A DNA stretch of 64,000 bases from Ophiostoma sp. CBS 140.51 (lineage: Eukaryota; Ascomycota; Sordariomycetes; Ophiostomatales; Ophiostomataceae), in assembly GCA_029298735.1 (NCBI GenBank), contig JANSLP010000026.1, positions 1-64,000 on the forward strand, read 5' to 3'. The number at the start of each line of letters is the position of its first letter. Position 1 is the stretch's first letter. Below the pieces are notes generated by a model, which was not told the origin of the DNA, did not search any database, and saw only the letters and a list, made by a program, of their open reading frames with translations. This document shows positions 1 to 11,077 of this stretch, piece by piece. The position numbers were made by a program, and so were the translations under genes.

Positions 1-234
1 GAGGGGACGGTGTAAAGTCAGTGGTCGGGAGCCATTACACTGTGTAGATCACGTGCACTTCTAACTCTCATTTACAACCTCTAAATCCAAATTTTACCAC
101 ACTCGATCTTTATGACCCAACAATAACGGCAATCATTGCATCTACTTTGACGGATCCTTGGTCTCTAACGTGACATTGGCGTTATTACTCGACACACGCC
201 TCCTTTGACTTTTTGGCATACCCTGTATAGTTGT
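1..234. other. window edge, 3' flank of MFS gene
   Basis: Sequence downstream of the stop codon of the minus-strand transporter. I see no gene here. It probably holds the transporter 3' UTR and part of the next intergenic region, which is cut by the window edge. Confidence 0.4.
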
Positions 235-2031
235 CTACAGACTGAACCGGAAGTCCTTATTCTCCATGTCAGTCTGGTCTTCAAAGCCTCGAAGAGCTCC
301 ATCGTCAGTAGCGCGGTCTCCTCCGTCCGCGGGCCGTCCGTATTTCTCGTCGCGGGCCTTGTTCTGGAAATAGCACAGGGCAGTGTACATTGCTTGCAGA
401 ACCATGGCCGCACCATACGAGCTCAGGAGGCCAATGATGGCTGTCGGATAGCGCAAGGCCTCCTTGGCGATGAACAAATGCGGACCGCCAATCATACCAG
501 CGGAAAAGAATCTGAGTCGTGTTAGTAATGTGTTTTTTTATGTTTCTTTTCAAAAGAACAGGCTGGCAGACGCACATGAAAATCAAACCGAGAGTGCAGC
601 TGCGCTTGGTATGTCCGGCAACGTTGACAACTGGCAACGACCAGCTGAGGGCAATGGGCGAGGCAATGCAAGACTGCAGCCAGGTGCAAGCAACAAGACT
701 GTACTTGTACTTGGGATCGTGGCTAATGGTCAGAATGCCAATCAGGCCAACCATACCGGGGATGCAGGACACTGCAGCCAAGTTAGATAGGAAGAAGCTG
801 AACTCGAGGACAGGGAAACCTACAGATGATGGCCACGCCTTTCATGTTCTTCAAGCCGGCCAGCATGCCAAAGAGCACGCAACCCGCAATTTGGATGGCA
901 CCACTGGGCATGCCGAGCAGGTTGGCTTCTTGGCCAGCAAAGCCAAAGCCAGAGATGAGAGCGCTTTTGAAGTTGACGACGCCGCCATTCAGAATGCCGA
1001 GAGCAGCCGACGAGAGACACAGAAGCCACGTCTTGGGGTCGATGAGTGTCTCCCAGATCTGGTACATGCGGAGCTTGGGGCTCTTGACACCCCGCTTGTC
1101 CTTGGCAACACGCCAGACGAGGACTGCCCGCTCGTACTCGCTAAAAATACGGCCCTTATGCGGCCCGTCAGGAAGAAACACCAAGATCACACCCGCCCAG
1201 GCCACGGTGATGGCACCCACCACTAGAAAGACAAACTTCCAGCTCGGAATGACATCGCTCGCGGTGTGGCCTAGACCCCAGGCCAAGAGCGCGCCAACAA
1301 TGGTGGCCACGCCATCGACGGCCAGCCACATGGATGTTCTGAGGGGTGCCTCCTGTGACGTCCACATCATGGACGTTAACATCAAAGTACCGGGCGTGAT
1401 GGGGGCCTCAGAGCCGCCCAACAGCAGTCGTAGTGTAAAAATGCCGCCATAGTTGGTGGTGGCAGCAGTCAGCATGCACAGGCCGCCCCAGACAATGAGC
1501 AGCCCGCCCATGAGACGTGAAATGGAGAATTTCTGTAGAATGAGCGACGCAGGGTAGGCAGAAATCAGCCATCCAAGGGAAGCGGCCGAGGCAACCCAGT
1601 CGTACTGGCCGCCAGTCATGTGGAGGTCTTTCTGCAGGCCGTACACGTTGGCATAGTTGAGGCTAGATGCCATGGTGAGTATAAACAAAAAAAGACGAGG
1701 TGGCATTCCGAGAAAGACGGATGAGACTCACGTAGACTTATCAAGAAAGCCGAGAGCATATGTGATCATCATCTGTCGTCAGAGGTTAGCACGTAAACTC
1801 AGAACGGATACAGAACACAGCGCACAGCTTACATACCATTGGAAGAACAATAAAGTCCAGCTTCCGCTTCACCTTGTGAGCATCCTGCTCGAGCTGAGCC
1901 ACATCGTAGGTCTGCGCTTGCTCGTACAGCGCCCGTCCCACATCATCGTACACTGCTAGAGATTGGACCTTTTCAGTGTCGCCCATCTCGGCCGGCTCGC
2001 TCGCCACGGGGGCTGTCTTGATGTCGTCCAT
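235..2031 (-). CDS. MFS transporter, allantoate permease (Dal5-like) family
   Basis: Plasma-membrane major facilitator of the anion:cation symporter type, the family of yeast allantoate/ureidosuccinate permease Dal5. Such proteins import organic anions or small nitrogen compounds; the substrate here is not known. Five exons give 515 residues: 1837-2031, 1732-1772, 824-1662, 576-771 and 235-511. Family marks seen are a hydrophilic N-terminus ending KLDFIVLP, then FLDKSTLNYANVYG in the first membrane segment, a loop with the WKFVF..GAITV segment, and NVAGHTKR near the penultimate helices. The C-terminal tail is acidic. The 52-nt intron 772-823 has a CTAAC branch-like site and removes an apparent frameshift. 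The gene is divergent from the amidase at 2801 and shares its GATATC-rich spacer. Family assignment is firm; substrate is inference. Confidence 0.88.
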
Positions 2032-2800
2032 GTTGCCGATGATGGTTGTCTGGAATGTGTGGTTGTCACATATGTCGAATTGCTCTTCATTGTGAAGGAC
2101 AACGCTGAATTGCGAGAATCGTGTTCACTCTTATGTACTTTTCACGCACCTCTCTTCATAGTTATGCTAAGCTGTGCTGCACTATCACACCTTCCCCAAC
2201 TTTCCATTGAATTTACCATCCAACTCGCTATGATATCCGATATCTGGAGCATGCAACCTTGAGTTCACCAACGACAGCTGACTTACATGTTGAGATCCCC
2301 GCTAGCGCTACGGGATCAAGATATCCTATTAAATTGCGGGTCTGGGGTAGATAGGATAGATAGGTTGGCCGAGGTTGGCAAGCGCAACCAAAGTTGGCGG
2401 GCATTGTCTATCGTTCGGACCATGGGGTTTCATTGATATGCATGTAACCGCAATGGCTGTATTTCTTGCTGGGGATCTGCACCATTTACGATATCTAGGA
2501 TATCTTCTCCGCACAAAATACAGTGCTGACGCAAACATATCACTATTTTGCACTAGTTGCTTCACATACATGTAATACTATCCACAACATCCAACGATAT
2601 CTACGATATCTACAATGTCTGCTGCTGCTAAGTGTCCTGGATTGCCTTTGCTGCTTTCCTCGCAGATATTGTTCCGTACTGCCGTATCATGCTTGACTAC
2701 TTGACATGGAGTATTGAACAAATTTGTATCTTGTTTAAGAGTTAATTTCAACTTATCTTCACCAAGAACTTGCAGCCCAGCCAAGCCCAACTTTGAAGTC
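2032..2800. promoter_or_regulatory. divergent promoter with GATATC/GATA array
   Basis: The 769-bp spacer between the divergent transporter and amidase start codons holds seven GATATC hexamers, at 2232, 2239, 2320, 2490, 2499, 2596 and 2605, plus three clustered GATA at 2350, 2355 and 2359. GATATC is palindromic, so each copy carries GATA on both strands. Two of the pairs are spaced exactly 9 bp. GATA is the core target of fungal nitrogen regulators (AreA/NIT2), which fits a transporter plus amidase. Binding is inferred, not shown. Confidence 0.55.
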
Positions 2801-4599
2801 ATGACTGTCGATAACACAATGTGGCGGGAGATCCGCGATGCAAAAAAGGTCGAGCAAAGACGGCGCATTCCGTCCGAGTGGCTACTGCAGGGTGCCCTTC
2901 TCGACGAGGCAGAGGCTGCCGTGGACAAGCGAGACTACGCTGCCCGGTCAGGCATTTTGACGGCCGAGGAGCTGGACATTACCGGTCGTGATGCCACGCA
3001 CCTGGTTGCCGCAATGGCCGATGGGACGCTCACGGCGGAGAAAGTGGTGACGGCCTTTTGCAAACGATGCGCCATCGGCCAGCAGCTCTGCAACTACCTG
3101 ACCGAAGTCATGTTCTGCGAGGCCATTGAGGAAGCACGCAAACTCGACGACCACTTTCGAGAGACTGGCCAGGTCAAGGGACCACTTCATGGCCTTCCCA
3201 TGACGGTCAAGGTAGGAGAGATCTCACTCTCTTTGCTTCTCAAATAATAATCTAACGTCCCAGGAATGCTTCAATGTCAAAGGTTTCGCATCGAGCAACA
3301 ACTACGTCAGCCGCGCGTTTCACATTGCCGAGCACGACAGCTACCTCGTTGAAATTCTCAAGAACGTCGGCGCCGTCATTATCGCCAAGACCAACACGCC
3401 CCAGACCATGATGTGCGCCGACACGAACAACAATCTCTTTGGACTGACTAAAAACCCGGTAGTGTCGCACCTGACAGCCGGTGGCAGCAGTGGAGGCGAA
3501 GGATCCGTGGTTGCCTTCCGTGGTTGTGCCTTGGGAATAGGCACGGACGTCGGTGGCTCGATCCGCATTCCCGCAGCAGCCCAAGGTGTCTACGGCTTCA
3601 AACCGTCGTCAGGGCTGCTGCCGATGCTGGGCAGTGAACCATCGACGTGGGCCGGCACTAATACGGGCGTCTCAGCCGTCTGTGGTCCTTTGGCAAACTC
3701 ACTACGGGATATGGAGTTGCTGGTCAAGACCGTGCGAGCGTCTGCCCCGTGGATGGTCGACCCGACCACGATTCCGTACATCTACGAGACAGTTACTCCC
3801 GCCCGGCGGCCGGTGATTGGAGTTATTCGTCAGAGCGGGCTCACACTACATCCACCAGTGCGTCGAGCCATTGAAGAGGCCGTGACCTGCTTGCAGGCAG
3901 CCGGGTTCGAGGTCCGTGAGTTTGTGCCGCCAGATTTTGCCATTATCAAGAAGATCACCGCAGAGCTGTTCACGCTGGATGGCTTGTCGTATGCGCGTCA
4001 GGAACTCTCACGCACAGGCGAGCCAGTTCTAGCGTCTATCGTCAAGCTCGGGTTGTGGCAGCGGTCAGCCAAGACACCAGAAGAGATGTGGAAGTGGAAC
4101 GCCCAAAAGGCTGCGTACCAAAGACAGATGCATGCGGCCTGGACGGCAGCTGGCATCGACATTGCACTGTGTCCAGCTGGGCCACACAGCGCAGTGGCTC
4201 CTGGTGACTGGTCCAACACAATGTACACCGTGTGCTGGAACGGCGTTGATGTACGTCGCCAAGGAGGATGTTGATTGTGGAGACTGGGAATTGAGCTAAC
4301 ATCACAGTACCCTGCCGCGATCATTCCGTTCTCAAAGGTCGACCCGGCTGTCGACCAGCCTGATGAGACATTCAAACCCCTCGACTCGTTTGATGTACAG
4401 GTCGATACAGATATACAGGCATTGTGTAAGTGAGAAAGGATCCGAACAAGCGATACACACGTTGGAAGATGCTGACCGACTAGTCGATCCCAAGTTTCTA
4501 CAGGGCGCTCCAGTGGCGTTGCAGTTGATTGGAATGAAGTGGAAGGACGCCGATTTGCTTCGTGACGTCGAGGCCATCGATACAGTTCTGCGCATGTAG
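2801..4599 (+). CDS. amidase (fungal acetamidase family)
   Basis: Amidase-signature hydrolase that releases ammonia from an amide substrate. Four exons (2801-3211, 3264-4250, 4308-4425, 4484-4599) give 543 residues. The Ser-cisSer-Lys triad is visible: Lys137 at the end of exon 1 (GLPMTVK), the Gly/Ser-rich signature GGSSGGEGS with the cis-Ser near 212, and the nucleophile Ser near 236 in DVGGSIRIPAA. The start at 2801 is the first ATG consistent with the usual N-terminal helices; an in-frame ATG at 2714 would add 29 residues with no family match. Introns are 52, 57 and 58 nt. Together with the divergent permease and the downstream Zn2Cys6 regulator it suggests a nitrogen-source utilisation cluster. 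Exact substrate is unknown. Confidence 0.9.
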
Positions 4600-4955
4600 A
4601 GTGGTGGGACGCAGCAGCAGAATGCACAGTATTAAAAATAAGGCTGTATTTGTGGAGAACTACAGCTAGCAACTTCACAGTAAACTACACAGTAAACTCG
4701 TTTTGTTCTCATTTACTCCGTACAGCGTACTGTATTAGTGGATGATACTGATCTGGTCTCGCGTGCATTTCCCCGCGTTCTACGAGTCTAACCAAGAGTG
4801 GCAGATAGCAAAAGGGAGACAAGAGAGCCTCGATAACCCTGAGTGATAAGAATATATAGGACGGTGTGGTAACGCCCCACTCTCTCCACAGGAACAACAT
4901 CGGAAGACTTTCCTGACATAGAAAGGCTATCCCCTCTGCCTCTCCTCTGCAGACA
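4600..4955. promoter_or_regulatory. promoter of the Zn2Cys6 gene with TATA box
   Basis: Intergenic spacer between the amidase stop and the regulator start. A TATATA element lies at 4853-4858, 98 bp before the ATG at 4956, followed by a short C/T-rich stretch. Part of the spacer is presumably the amidase 3' UTR. Confidence 0.4.
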
Positions 4956-6353
4956 ATGGTTTCTCGATCACGCGGCGGTTGTCTAGAGTGTCGCCGGTCT
5001 CGAATCAAGTGCGACGAGGCCCGGCCCGGCTGTGGCACCTGTTCTCGACGAGCTCGCGACTGCCCGGGCTATGCTGGGAAAGATGCCAGGACACGCACAT
5101 CGGAGACGGTTCGCCGCCGATCAACGTCAACGCCTCCAGTACAGCCCACGACACAATTATCGGCTGATTTGCTCGTCCGCCGTCTCGCCTTTCTGCCCGA
5201 AGTCGGCGATATTGACCACGACGACCGGTTGGCCCTGCAGTGTTACTTCCAGAATCACCTGAGGAGAGTTGGCCTTGGCGAGGAGTTTGTCAATGATGGC
5301 AACCGCAAAGTTGTGACTCTCCTACAACAGTATCCGGAAACACTTGGCGATGTGATCGTCGCCATTGGCCACACCCTCGTCGCGCGCAGCAGTGGCACAT
5401 CGGTCGTCCCAGCCCTGACACGCAAATCCCGTGCGCTCGCCCGACTACGCAATTCCCAGACGACCAATATGGACATTGAGCCGCAACTGCTGCTGATTCT
5501 ATGCATTGGCGCGCTAGAACTCATCGATATTTCGTTTATCCCGCCCATCTCTGCGATCCCCGTGCTGCTATCCTGTGCGTCACACGCCGTAGCGGCTCAT
5601 GTCGCAGCCAGTACGCCACTAAGCCCGACGGCCAAATATTTTTTACGCGCCCTGGCGCGGCAGGATATTCTCTTGGGACTGACGTACGGGCGCAAGAATG
5701 TGCTATCAACGAGTCTCTGGTTTCACAGCAGCCATGATGGGGACATAGATCGCTTCCTCGGTCTGACAATGTCGTTGATGCCGCTGCTAGAAGAGCTTTG
5801 CGGCCTGGCCGAGAAAATAAAGACTGTAAGGAACGCCAAAGAGTCTGATAAAGCATTGCAGGAGCCGCTCCAAGATCTCTACTGCCGCATCAGCGCATGG
5901 CACCCGTCCATGCACAAGCGGCCGTCTTTCCTGGACACGCGCAAATACCTGTGTCAGGCTCACGCTTTTCGGGCTGCGGCACTGCTGTACCTGCACCGGC
6001 TGTGCCATCCACCTGGGTCGTGCCATGATGCTAACTCGGCCGCAGTCAACCTGGCCTACGATGTGCTGCTGTTCTGCTATGACAGCCCTGGTGCCCCTGA
6101 CTCTTTGCATGCTGACGTGCGCATGCTGCACTGGCCCTTGTTTGTGGCCGGTTGTGAGATGAAGACAGATGTCGACCGTCAACTTGTCCTGGATTTGTTA
6201 CGGCAAAATTATCACCAACGCGGTACCTACACCCCGCTCAAGACCATTGATTTTCTTGTCGAGCATCTGTGGCCAGTGGTGGATGCTAGTAGCGGCAATG
6301 TCAACTGGATGGAGCTAGTGGTGCAGTTCTCCAGCGACTTTGCGCCGTTATAA
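4956..6353 (+). CDS. Zn2Cys6 transcription factor
   Basis: Fungal binuclear-cluster DNA-binding protein of 465 residues in a single exon. The zinc cluster is at the very N-terminus: Cys9, Cys12, Cys19, Cys26, Cys29 and Cys36 with spacing C-x2-C-x6-C-x6-C-x2-C-x6-C and basic residues between the first cysteines. The rest is a helical, leucine-rich regulatory region of the fungal_trans_2 kind, with the conserved RPSFLDTRKYLCQAHAFRAA stretch around residue 325 and a WPLF..GCE motif near 400. It should act in the nucleus. Its position directly downstream of the amidase and transporter makes it a candidate pathway-specific regulator of them, which is inference from gene order. Confidence 0.9.
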   Translation: MVSRSRGGCLECRRSRIKCDEARPGCGTCSRRARDCPGYAGKDARTRTSETVRRRSTSTPPVQPTTQLSADLLVRRLAFLPEVGDIDHDDRLALQCYFQNHLRRVGLGEEFVNDGNRKVVTLLQQYPETLGDVIVAIGHTLVARSSGTSVVPALTRKSRALARLRNSQTTNMDIEPQLLLILCIGALELIDISFIPPISAIPVLLSCASHAVAAHVAASTPLSPTAKYFLRALARQDILLGLTYGRKNVLSTSLWFHSSHDGDIDRFLGLTMSLMPLLEELCGLAEKIKTVRNAKESDKALQEPLQDLYCRISAWHPSMHKRPSFLDTRKYLCQAHAFRAAALLYLHRLCHPPGSCHDANSAAVNLAYDVLLFCYDSPGAPDSLHADVRMLHWPLFVAGCEMKTDVDRQLVLDLLRQNYHQRGTYTPLKTIDFLVEHLWPVVDASSGNVNWMELVVQFSSDFAPL

Positions 6354-6792
6354 CTATTAATGGAATCTTATGTTTGTTTATTCTGTTTTTTTAAGGAATA
6401 GGTATATAATATCTTACAACGTCAGCAATATATCCAGGCATGCTTTTATTATTGTTAGCTTTTTTTGAGGAAGAAATCGTAAAAATGATATCTTTCAGTT
6501 AGAACTTTTTTAAATACGTTTTGATAACTATGCTGTCAAAAATAGACGAGAAGAAAACTAATAATAATAATAATAATTAACAATTGGTGACATTGTGCGA
6601 TGGTGATGGTTGTGGCACGGGGGAGATGGTGGCCACTTCCACTGTTGCTGACACGGGTCAGAATGAGATAGAATAAGGATAAAGTCTGACCGGGATGCAA
6701 CCACGAACGTTCTGCCGACTGTGGGTTGAATAAATGGACGACAAGCCAGACGCGGCAAACGCCATACGATTTCAGCTGGCTACTGTACAAAA
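6354..6792. other. AT-rich intergenic DNA
   Basis: Downstream flank of the Zn2Cys6 gene. It is AT-rich and contains a run of about six AAT/TAA units near 6559-6578. I see no gene. Confidence 0.4.
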
Positions 6793-8035
6793 ATGCTCTT
6801 GTTCCCGGTCCCTAGTACCTCTCGTCTTTTGTTTTTCTTATGCTCACTTGCCCGACCAATACTTGTGACAACATCTCGCCTCAACATACTGGCCACGCTT
6901 CCTGCAGAAATCATAGATTTGATCATCAACCACCTTGCCAAGGGCGATCGTTTCTATCGCAGTGACTTGCCGAGTGGTGACCTTGCGAGCTATGCGGCTA
7001 TTTCTCAGCAACTGGCAGGACCGATTGGGCGACGCACGTTCCCATGGCTGGAGCGGATACAGCACGATTGAAGATTGTTGTTGCTAGTGAGACCTTGTTC
7101 AATATTGGCGCGATCACTCAACCGTGATTGCAACGGCCCGCCGTCAACTTCGGGCCCTGCGCCACTTCAGACTCACAGTCACGCTTCTGCTGATCGACAA
7201 AGATGTCTGGCTGAAATCGGAGACGGATGTCGAGCGTACGGCCAACAATGCGATATTGACTGAGACCGTGCACAATCTATTCAACCTTCCTGCATACGAA
7301 TGATAGGGGTCGTGGCCAGCGATTTGATACTTCATACGTCCACTTTGACACAACTGCGCTTCCAGAAGTACTCTCCGTCCACAGGCTAAGAATTGGAGGT
7401 TGGCGTCAGAACGGACGGTTCATTGCCCCAGGAGTGGGCGCTGCTATCGCTGCCCATCTACGACGTTTAATCACAGTTGACTGGTCGTTTAACGATAACG
7501 ACAAGATGGACAATGTAGGTCAGCGCGCCCGCCGTGATGCCTCGGCAGGCAATCTTTTCCAGCTGCCGCCATTCATTTCCCATATCACCTTGGGTTCCAT
7601 TATAGAATCTACGACCAGTGCTACCAGCACCCAAGGCCACTGTTTACATCGAAGAAGGACGCCGCTGCCAACCACCATCTGAGTGCCAACACTTGGCTAG
7701 TTGGTGATGCGCACAAAACACGTGCGGTTTTCTGACTGTATCACAAATGCCTTTTGGTCTGCTTTGGCGGGAGACGACAACGATACCAATGACGATCTAC
7801 AAGCAGCTGCCACCGTCTCTCTCCAAATAAATTACGCGGCGGTCTCGCCCACCGGCCAGTGGCTCTGTTAATCGACTCCGATAAATACAAACGAGTACGG
7901 CACTGATACATCCTCGTTTAACCCCGACTACTTTGTTTTTGACGAAGACGAGGACGACCCTGTCGACTTTCCACGCTTCCCTGCGCAAGAAGATATTCAC
8001 AACCGTTTTTGTAGTCGAGGCGGCTTGAGCATAGG
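6793..8035 (+). pseudogene. relic of an F-box-like protein gene
   Basis: Remains of a gene whose first segment (about 6880-7071) resembles an F-box: LPAEIIDLIINHL, then a run ending LAGPIGRRTFPWLERI. The same protein seems to continue in a second frame at about 7140-7303 (LRALRHFRLTV, later ETVHNLFNLPAYE) and in a third at about 7310-7682 (LPEVLSVHRLRI, later TVDWSFNDND and QRARRDASAG, then FISHITLGSI). A last acidic block with VFDEDEDDPVDFPRFP lies near 7920-7985. Stops and frame changes separate the segments and no set of GT..AG introns repairs them all. I read this as a decayed gene. The F-box identity rests on the first 60 residues and is moderately supported. Confidence 0.55.
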
Positions 8036-8084
8036 TCAGGTAGGTGGCGTTACCCGCACTGAGGCCCAGCGTGATCTCAGACCA

Positions 8085-8480
8085 CTATAGCATAGGAACA
8101 CTTATAAACGCGTAGGCCACCTCGTCGATAAAGTAAATGGCGGTCGGGACGAGGGCGTTGGAATAGAAGAAAAAGGTACGTTGTTGAATTAGCGGACGCG
8201 GCACGCGTGTCTCAATCACCGGCCACAGCAGGAGAAGCACAGCACCCGTGACAAACATGGCAATAATATAGGGCGTGTGATATCCGTCCGGCGCACGGTC
8301 CGAAATGGTTAGTGGCAGCAGCACCAGCAAAAACCCGCCGGCAAAGCAGATAAGACCCAGGGGGTCCATATCGAGGAGGAGCTCGCGGCCGATTTGCAGC
8401 GGCGAGAGGCCGTGGTACTTGCCGCCCTGGATACCGTGCGCCTTGCGTGTGCGCCACTGCATGTAGTACAGGCCTCAATC
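8085..8480 (-). pseudogene. fragment of a siderophore-type MFS transporter
   Basis: About 125 residues match the middle of fungal siderophore-iron transporters: a basic cytoplasmic loop, then LDMDPLGLICFAGGFLLVLLP, a segment with IIAMFVTGAVLLLLWPVIE, a PRPLI loop and FFYSNALVPTAIYFIDEVAYAF. In the family this follows helix six and leads into helices seven to nine. Here the frame stops right after that point, and nothing like the N-terminal half is found upstream (8481-8600). It is therefore a truncated remnant, lying tail-to-tail against the F-box relic. An exon of an intact gene is excluded by the missing flanks. Confidence 0.6.
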
Positions 8481-11077
8481 CAAATATATCTTTGGGTGTA
8501 TCTTATGGAGCGCTCGCCTTGGGTACCTTTGTTCCGCGGCTGGTGAAGCTTGGGTAGGAAATTGCTTCGCTGGCAGACGGTTGTCATTTTTGGGTGCAGA
8601 CTTCTGAAACAGTCAAAAATTCAAGGAAAAAGAAGATGCTGCCATGGGATTGGACTCGCGTGCCCTCGAAGCTGTCCAACCACGCAAAGCAGATGGGGTG
8701 CTTGGATGCATCACTCACAGTTACTTATGCTCTCATGCTCTGCTTCGATTTTCAATGCACTGCAGTCAAGCTTGGGCCAAGACACAGCACTGAACGCTGG
8801 ATGGCCCGTGTTGTCGTGGTGGGGATTCGATGGAAAAAATCTCGACACCGCCCAACCTCCTCTTTCCTTGTCTATCCACCGCCATTTTCAGGCCCATGCA
8901 CGTCCACAACTCCACTGTATCCGCTCTCCACGGGCGCTGTGCGTTGTTATTCGACAGTTCGACTCCTGGCCAGATCTCCACCCATGCGGCACATCCTCTT
9001 TCTTGATCCTGGGCAGTGGATTCTGGGCCTTGACGAGAATGCCGTAAGCTGCATGAGGCGAGCCAGGATGTGCTCTGCCTTTTCTTTCGTGTCGAGTTTC
9101 CTGACCAGCCATCGAGTATCGGAACCCAAAGCATCTCTAGTCGTGCTTCAGGTCGATTGTTTTCTCTCTTTCCGGCCTCAATGTGACAGTCGTCTTCTTC
9201 GTCTTCCTTCCCCTCCCTTGCCGCCTAACCGATAACCGAGAATGTTCCCTCAGTGGACTGCAAAGGCTGCCAATGGCTATCAATGACTCTTCAATGGTTA
9301 ATTATTCTCGTGCTCCTTACTTTCTTGCCCATGGTCAGGCCACAGACTGCAAAAGCAATGCCAGCAAGGGTCAGCAAGAATGTAGCGGTCATACAGCTAG
9401 AGGAACAGGTTGGGGGGGTTGTCCTTGATGAAAAGCTTGTGAAAACAGGCGAAACGGGTAGGAATTGTGGGCTTGCCGACGGTTTGCGGTGCAGTTTGTC
9501 GGTGCAGTTTGTGTGTGCTCTGTTGCTGTGGCGCCATTTGGCACAAGACCGTCACGCAAGCTCGCTGGAGAGTAACACCACTGGGCGCCGGGATGGCGCT
9601 GTCTTTGGACCCAATGGCGCTGTCTCTTTGCTACCTTCCGGGCGTTTCCTGAGTGTCTCTCTGCTCTTTTCTCACTTTTCGCTCATTCTTTCTTTTTGTC
9701 TCTCTTTCTTTTCCAGTCACTCCGGACTTCTGCACTTCCTTGAGTGCTTGCAGGAAGATAGCGGAGCCCTATGGAGCCCTCTGTGAAGTGCAGCCCCAGA
9801 TATATCAGCAAGTTTAATGCAGCCAAAAGGCGCTATCAGTGAGCGCCCAGAGGTGAATGACTATGAGAATTTTTCCAAGGCTGTGGAGATACGCGCGATT
9901 GAGGTGGTTGGAGGAGCGGCAGCGCTATCCACACCAGGAAAGACTAAGAAAGCACAGAAGAAAAAAAAGTAAACAAATCGAGATCGGGACCAACCAGAAA
10001 GCGCCAAACAGCTCCAAACACCACAAAAACGCTCCAAACAGGCAAGCGCCCAGCCCACACAACGCCATCGAAAACCCACAGCTGAACCCACAACGCCCAC
10101 AAACCCACATCCCTTTTGCACTCTTTCTTCACTCGTTTTCAAAGCCACTCGATTTTTCGGGCATCCAGCTTCAGGCTGCAAGTCGGGTTTTGAGTTCCCT
10201 CTTGCTGTGCTCGCCAGCATTCACTGTCGAATGCACTTCACGTAGAATCAACCGTGCCTGCCGTTTGTGGTCACTCGACTGGGAAAGGACTGTTTACATT
10301 TCAGGAAAGAACGACGAAAGTCCCGCTTGGTGTATCCGGGTAGCTCCTGCCACCAACGTCTCGAAACTCGTACGGCTTTTCTGGTTTTGTTTTGGGCAGG
10401 CAGGCACGGAGCAAAAAAAGGCAGAAAGCAGGAGCCACAAAAGGCCTGCACGTTACTGAAAATATAGCCCTGTTTACGCCGTATTTATTCTTCATTTATT
10501 TTGCCATTTTATTTTATCTGCAACTGCCACTCCCGGCCCCCGATCGCTCCTGCCCTGCCTAACCCAACCTTTGTCTCAAAACACCAGGATTGCCCAATAT
10601 ATCTCATTGTTCCTTCCCTTTACTTTTGCTGCTCCATTCCGGCCTTTTCTCCCTTCTCTTCTCTTTTCCCTTTCCTTCTTTTCTTCTCTTCCGTTCGTTT
10701 CTTCTCTCCTTCTCTTCTTCCTTTCTTCATCCCTTCACACAACAACCACGGAGCCATTCTCTTCTCCACCCCCTCCCCCTTCTTCACTTCACCCTCATTC
10801 CCATGATCCCTCTCAAAGGGTGATGGCTCGGGGCCATTCGCCTTATCATTCCTTTTTCTCCCCCTTCCAACTGATTTGAGATGTATATTTCGACACAATC
10901 ACCAACTCCAAACCTACCAATTCCAATTCCACCAAAATCACCGACTCGAGACTCGCACTCGACGTAAACGAAACACTCTTTGCCTGCAAACGGGCTTCCA
11001 CCAATCCACCCAAATCACATCACATCACACCACAACACATCACCATATCCAGCACAAATCACCACACCACCGACACG
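8481..11077. other. 2.6-kb non-coding region and pyrimidine-rich leader
   Basis: No convincing gene. A 33-codon minus-strand ORF (9392 down to about 9291) encodes a hydrophobic peptide followed by a GTAAGG donor-like site, and 8890-9130 minus has gene-like but frame-broken composition; see findings. From about 10600 to 10860 the plus strand is strongly C/T-rich (TTCTTCC-type runs). This marks the promoter and long 5' leader of the large gene at 11078. Confidence 0.4.

Noticed and set aside
772..823. Apparent frameshift in the MFS transporter
   Set aside because: A 52-nt GT..AG intron with a CTAAC branch-like site restores both frame and family sequence, so the gene is intact.
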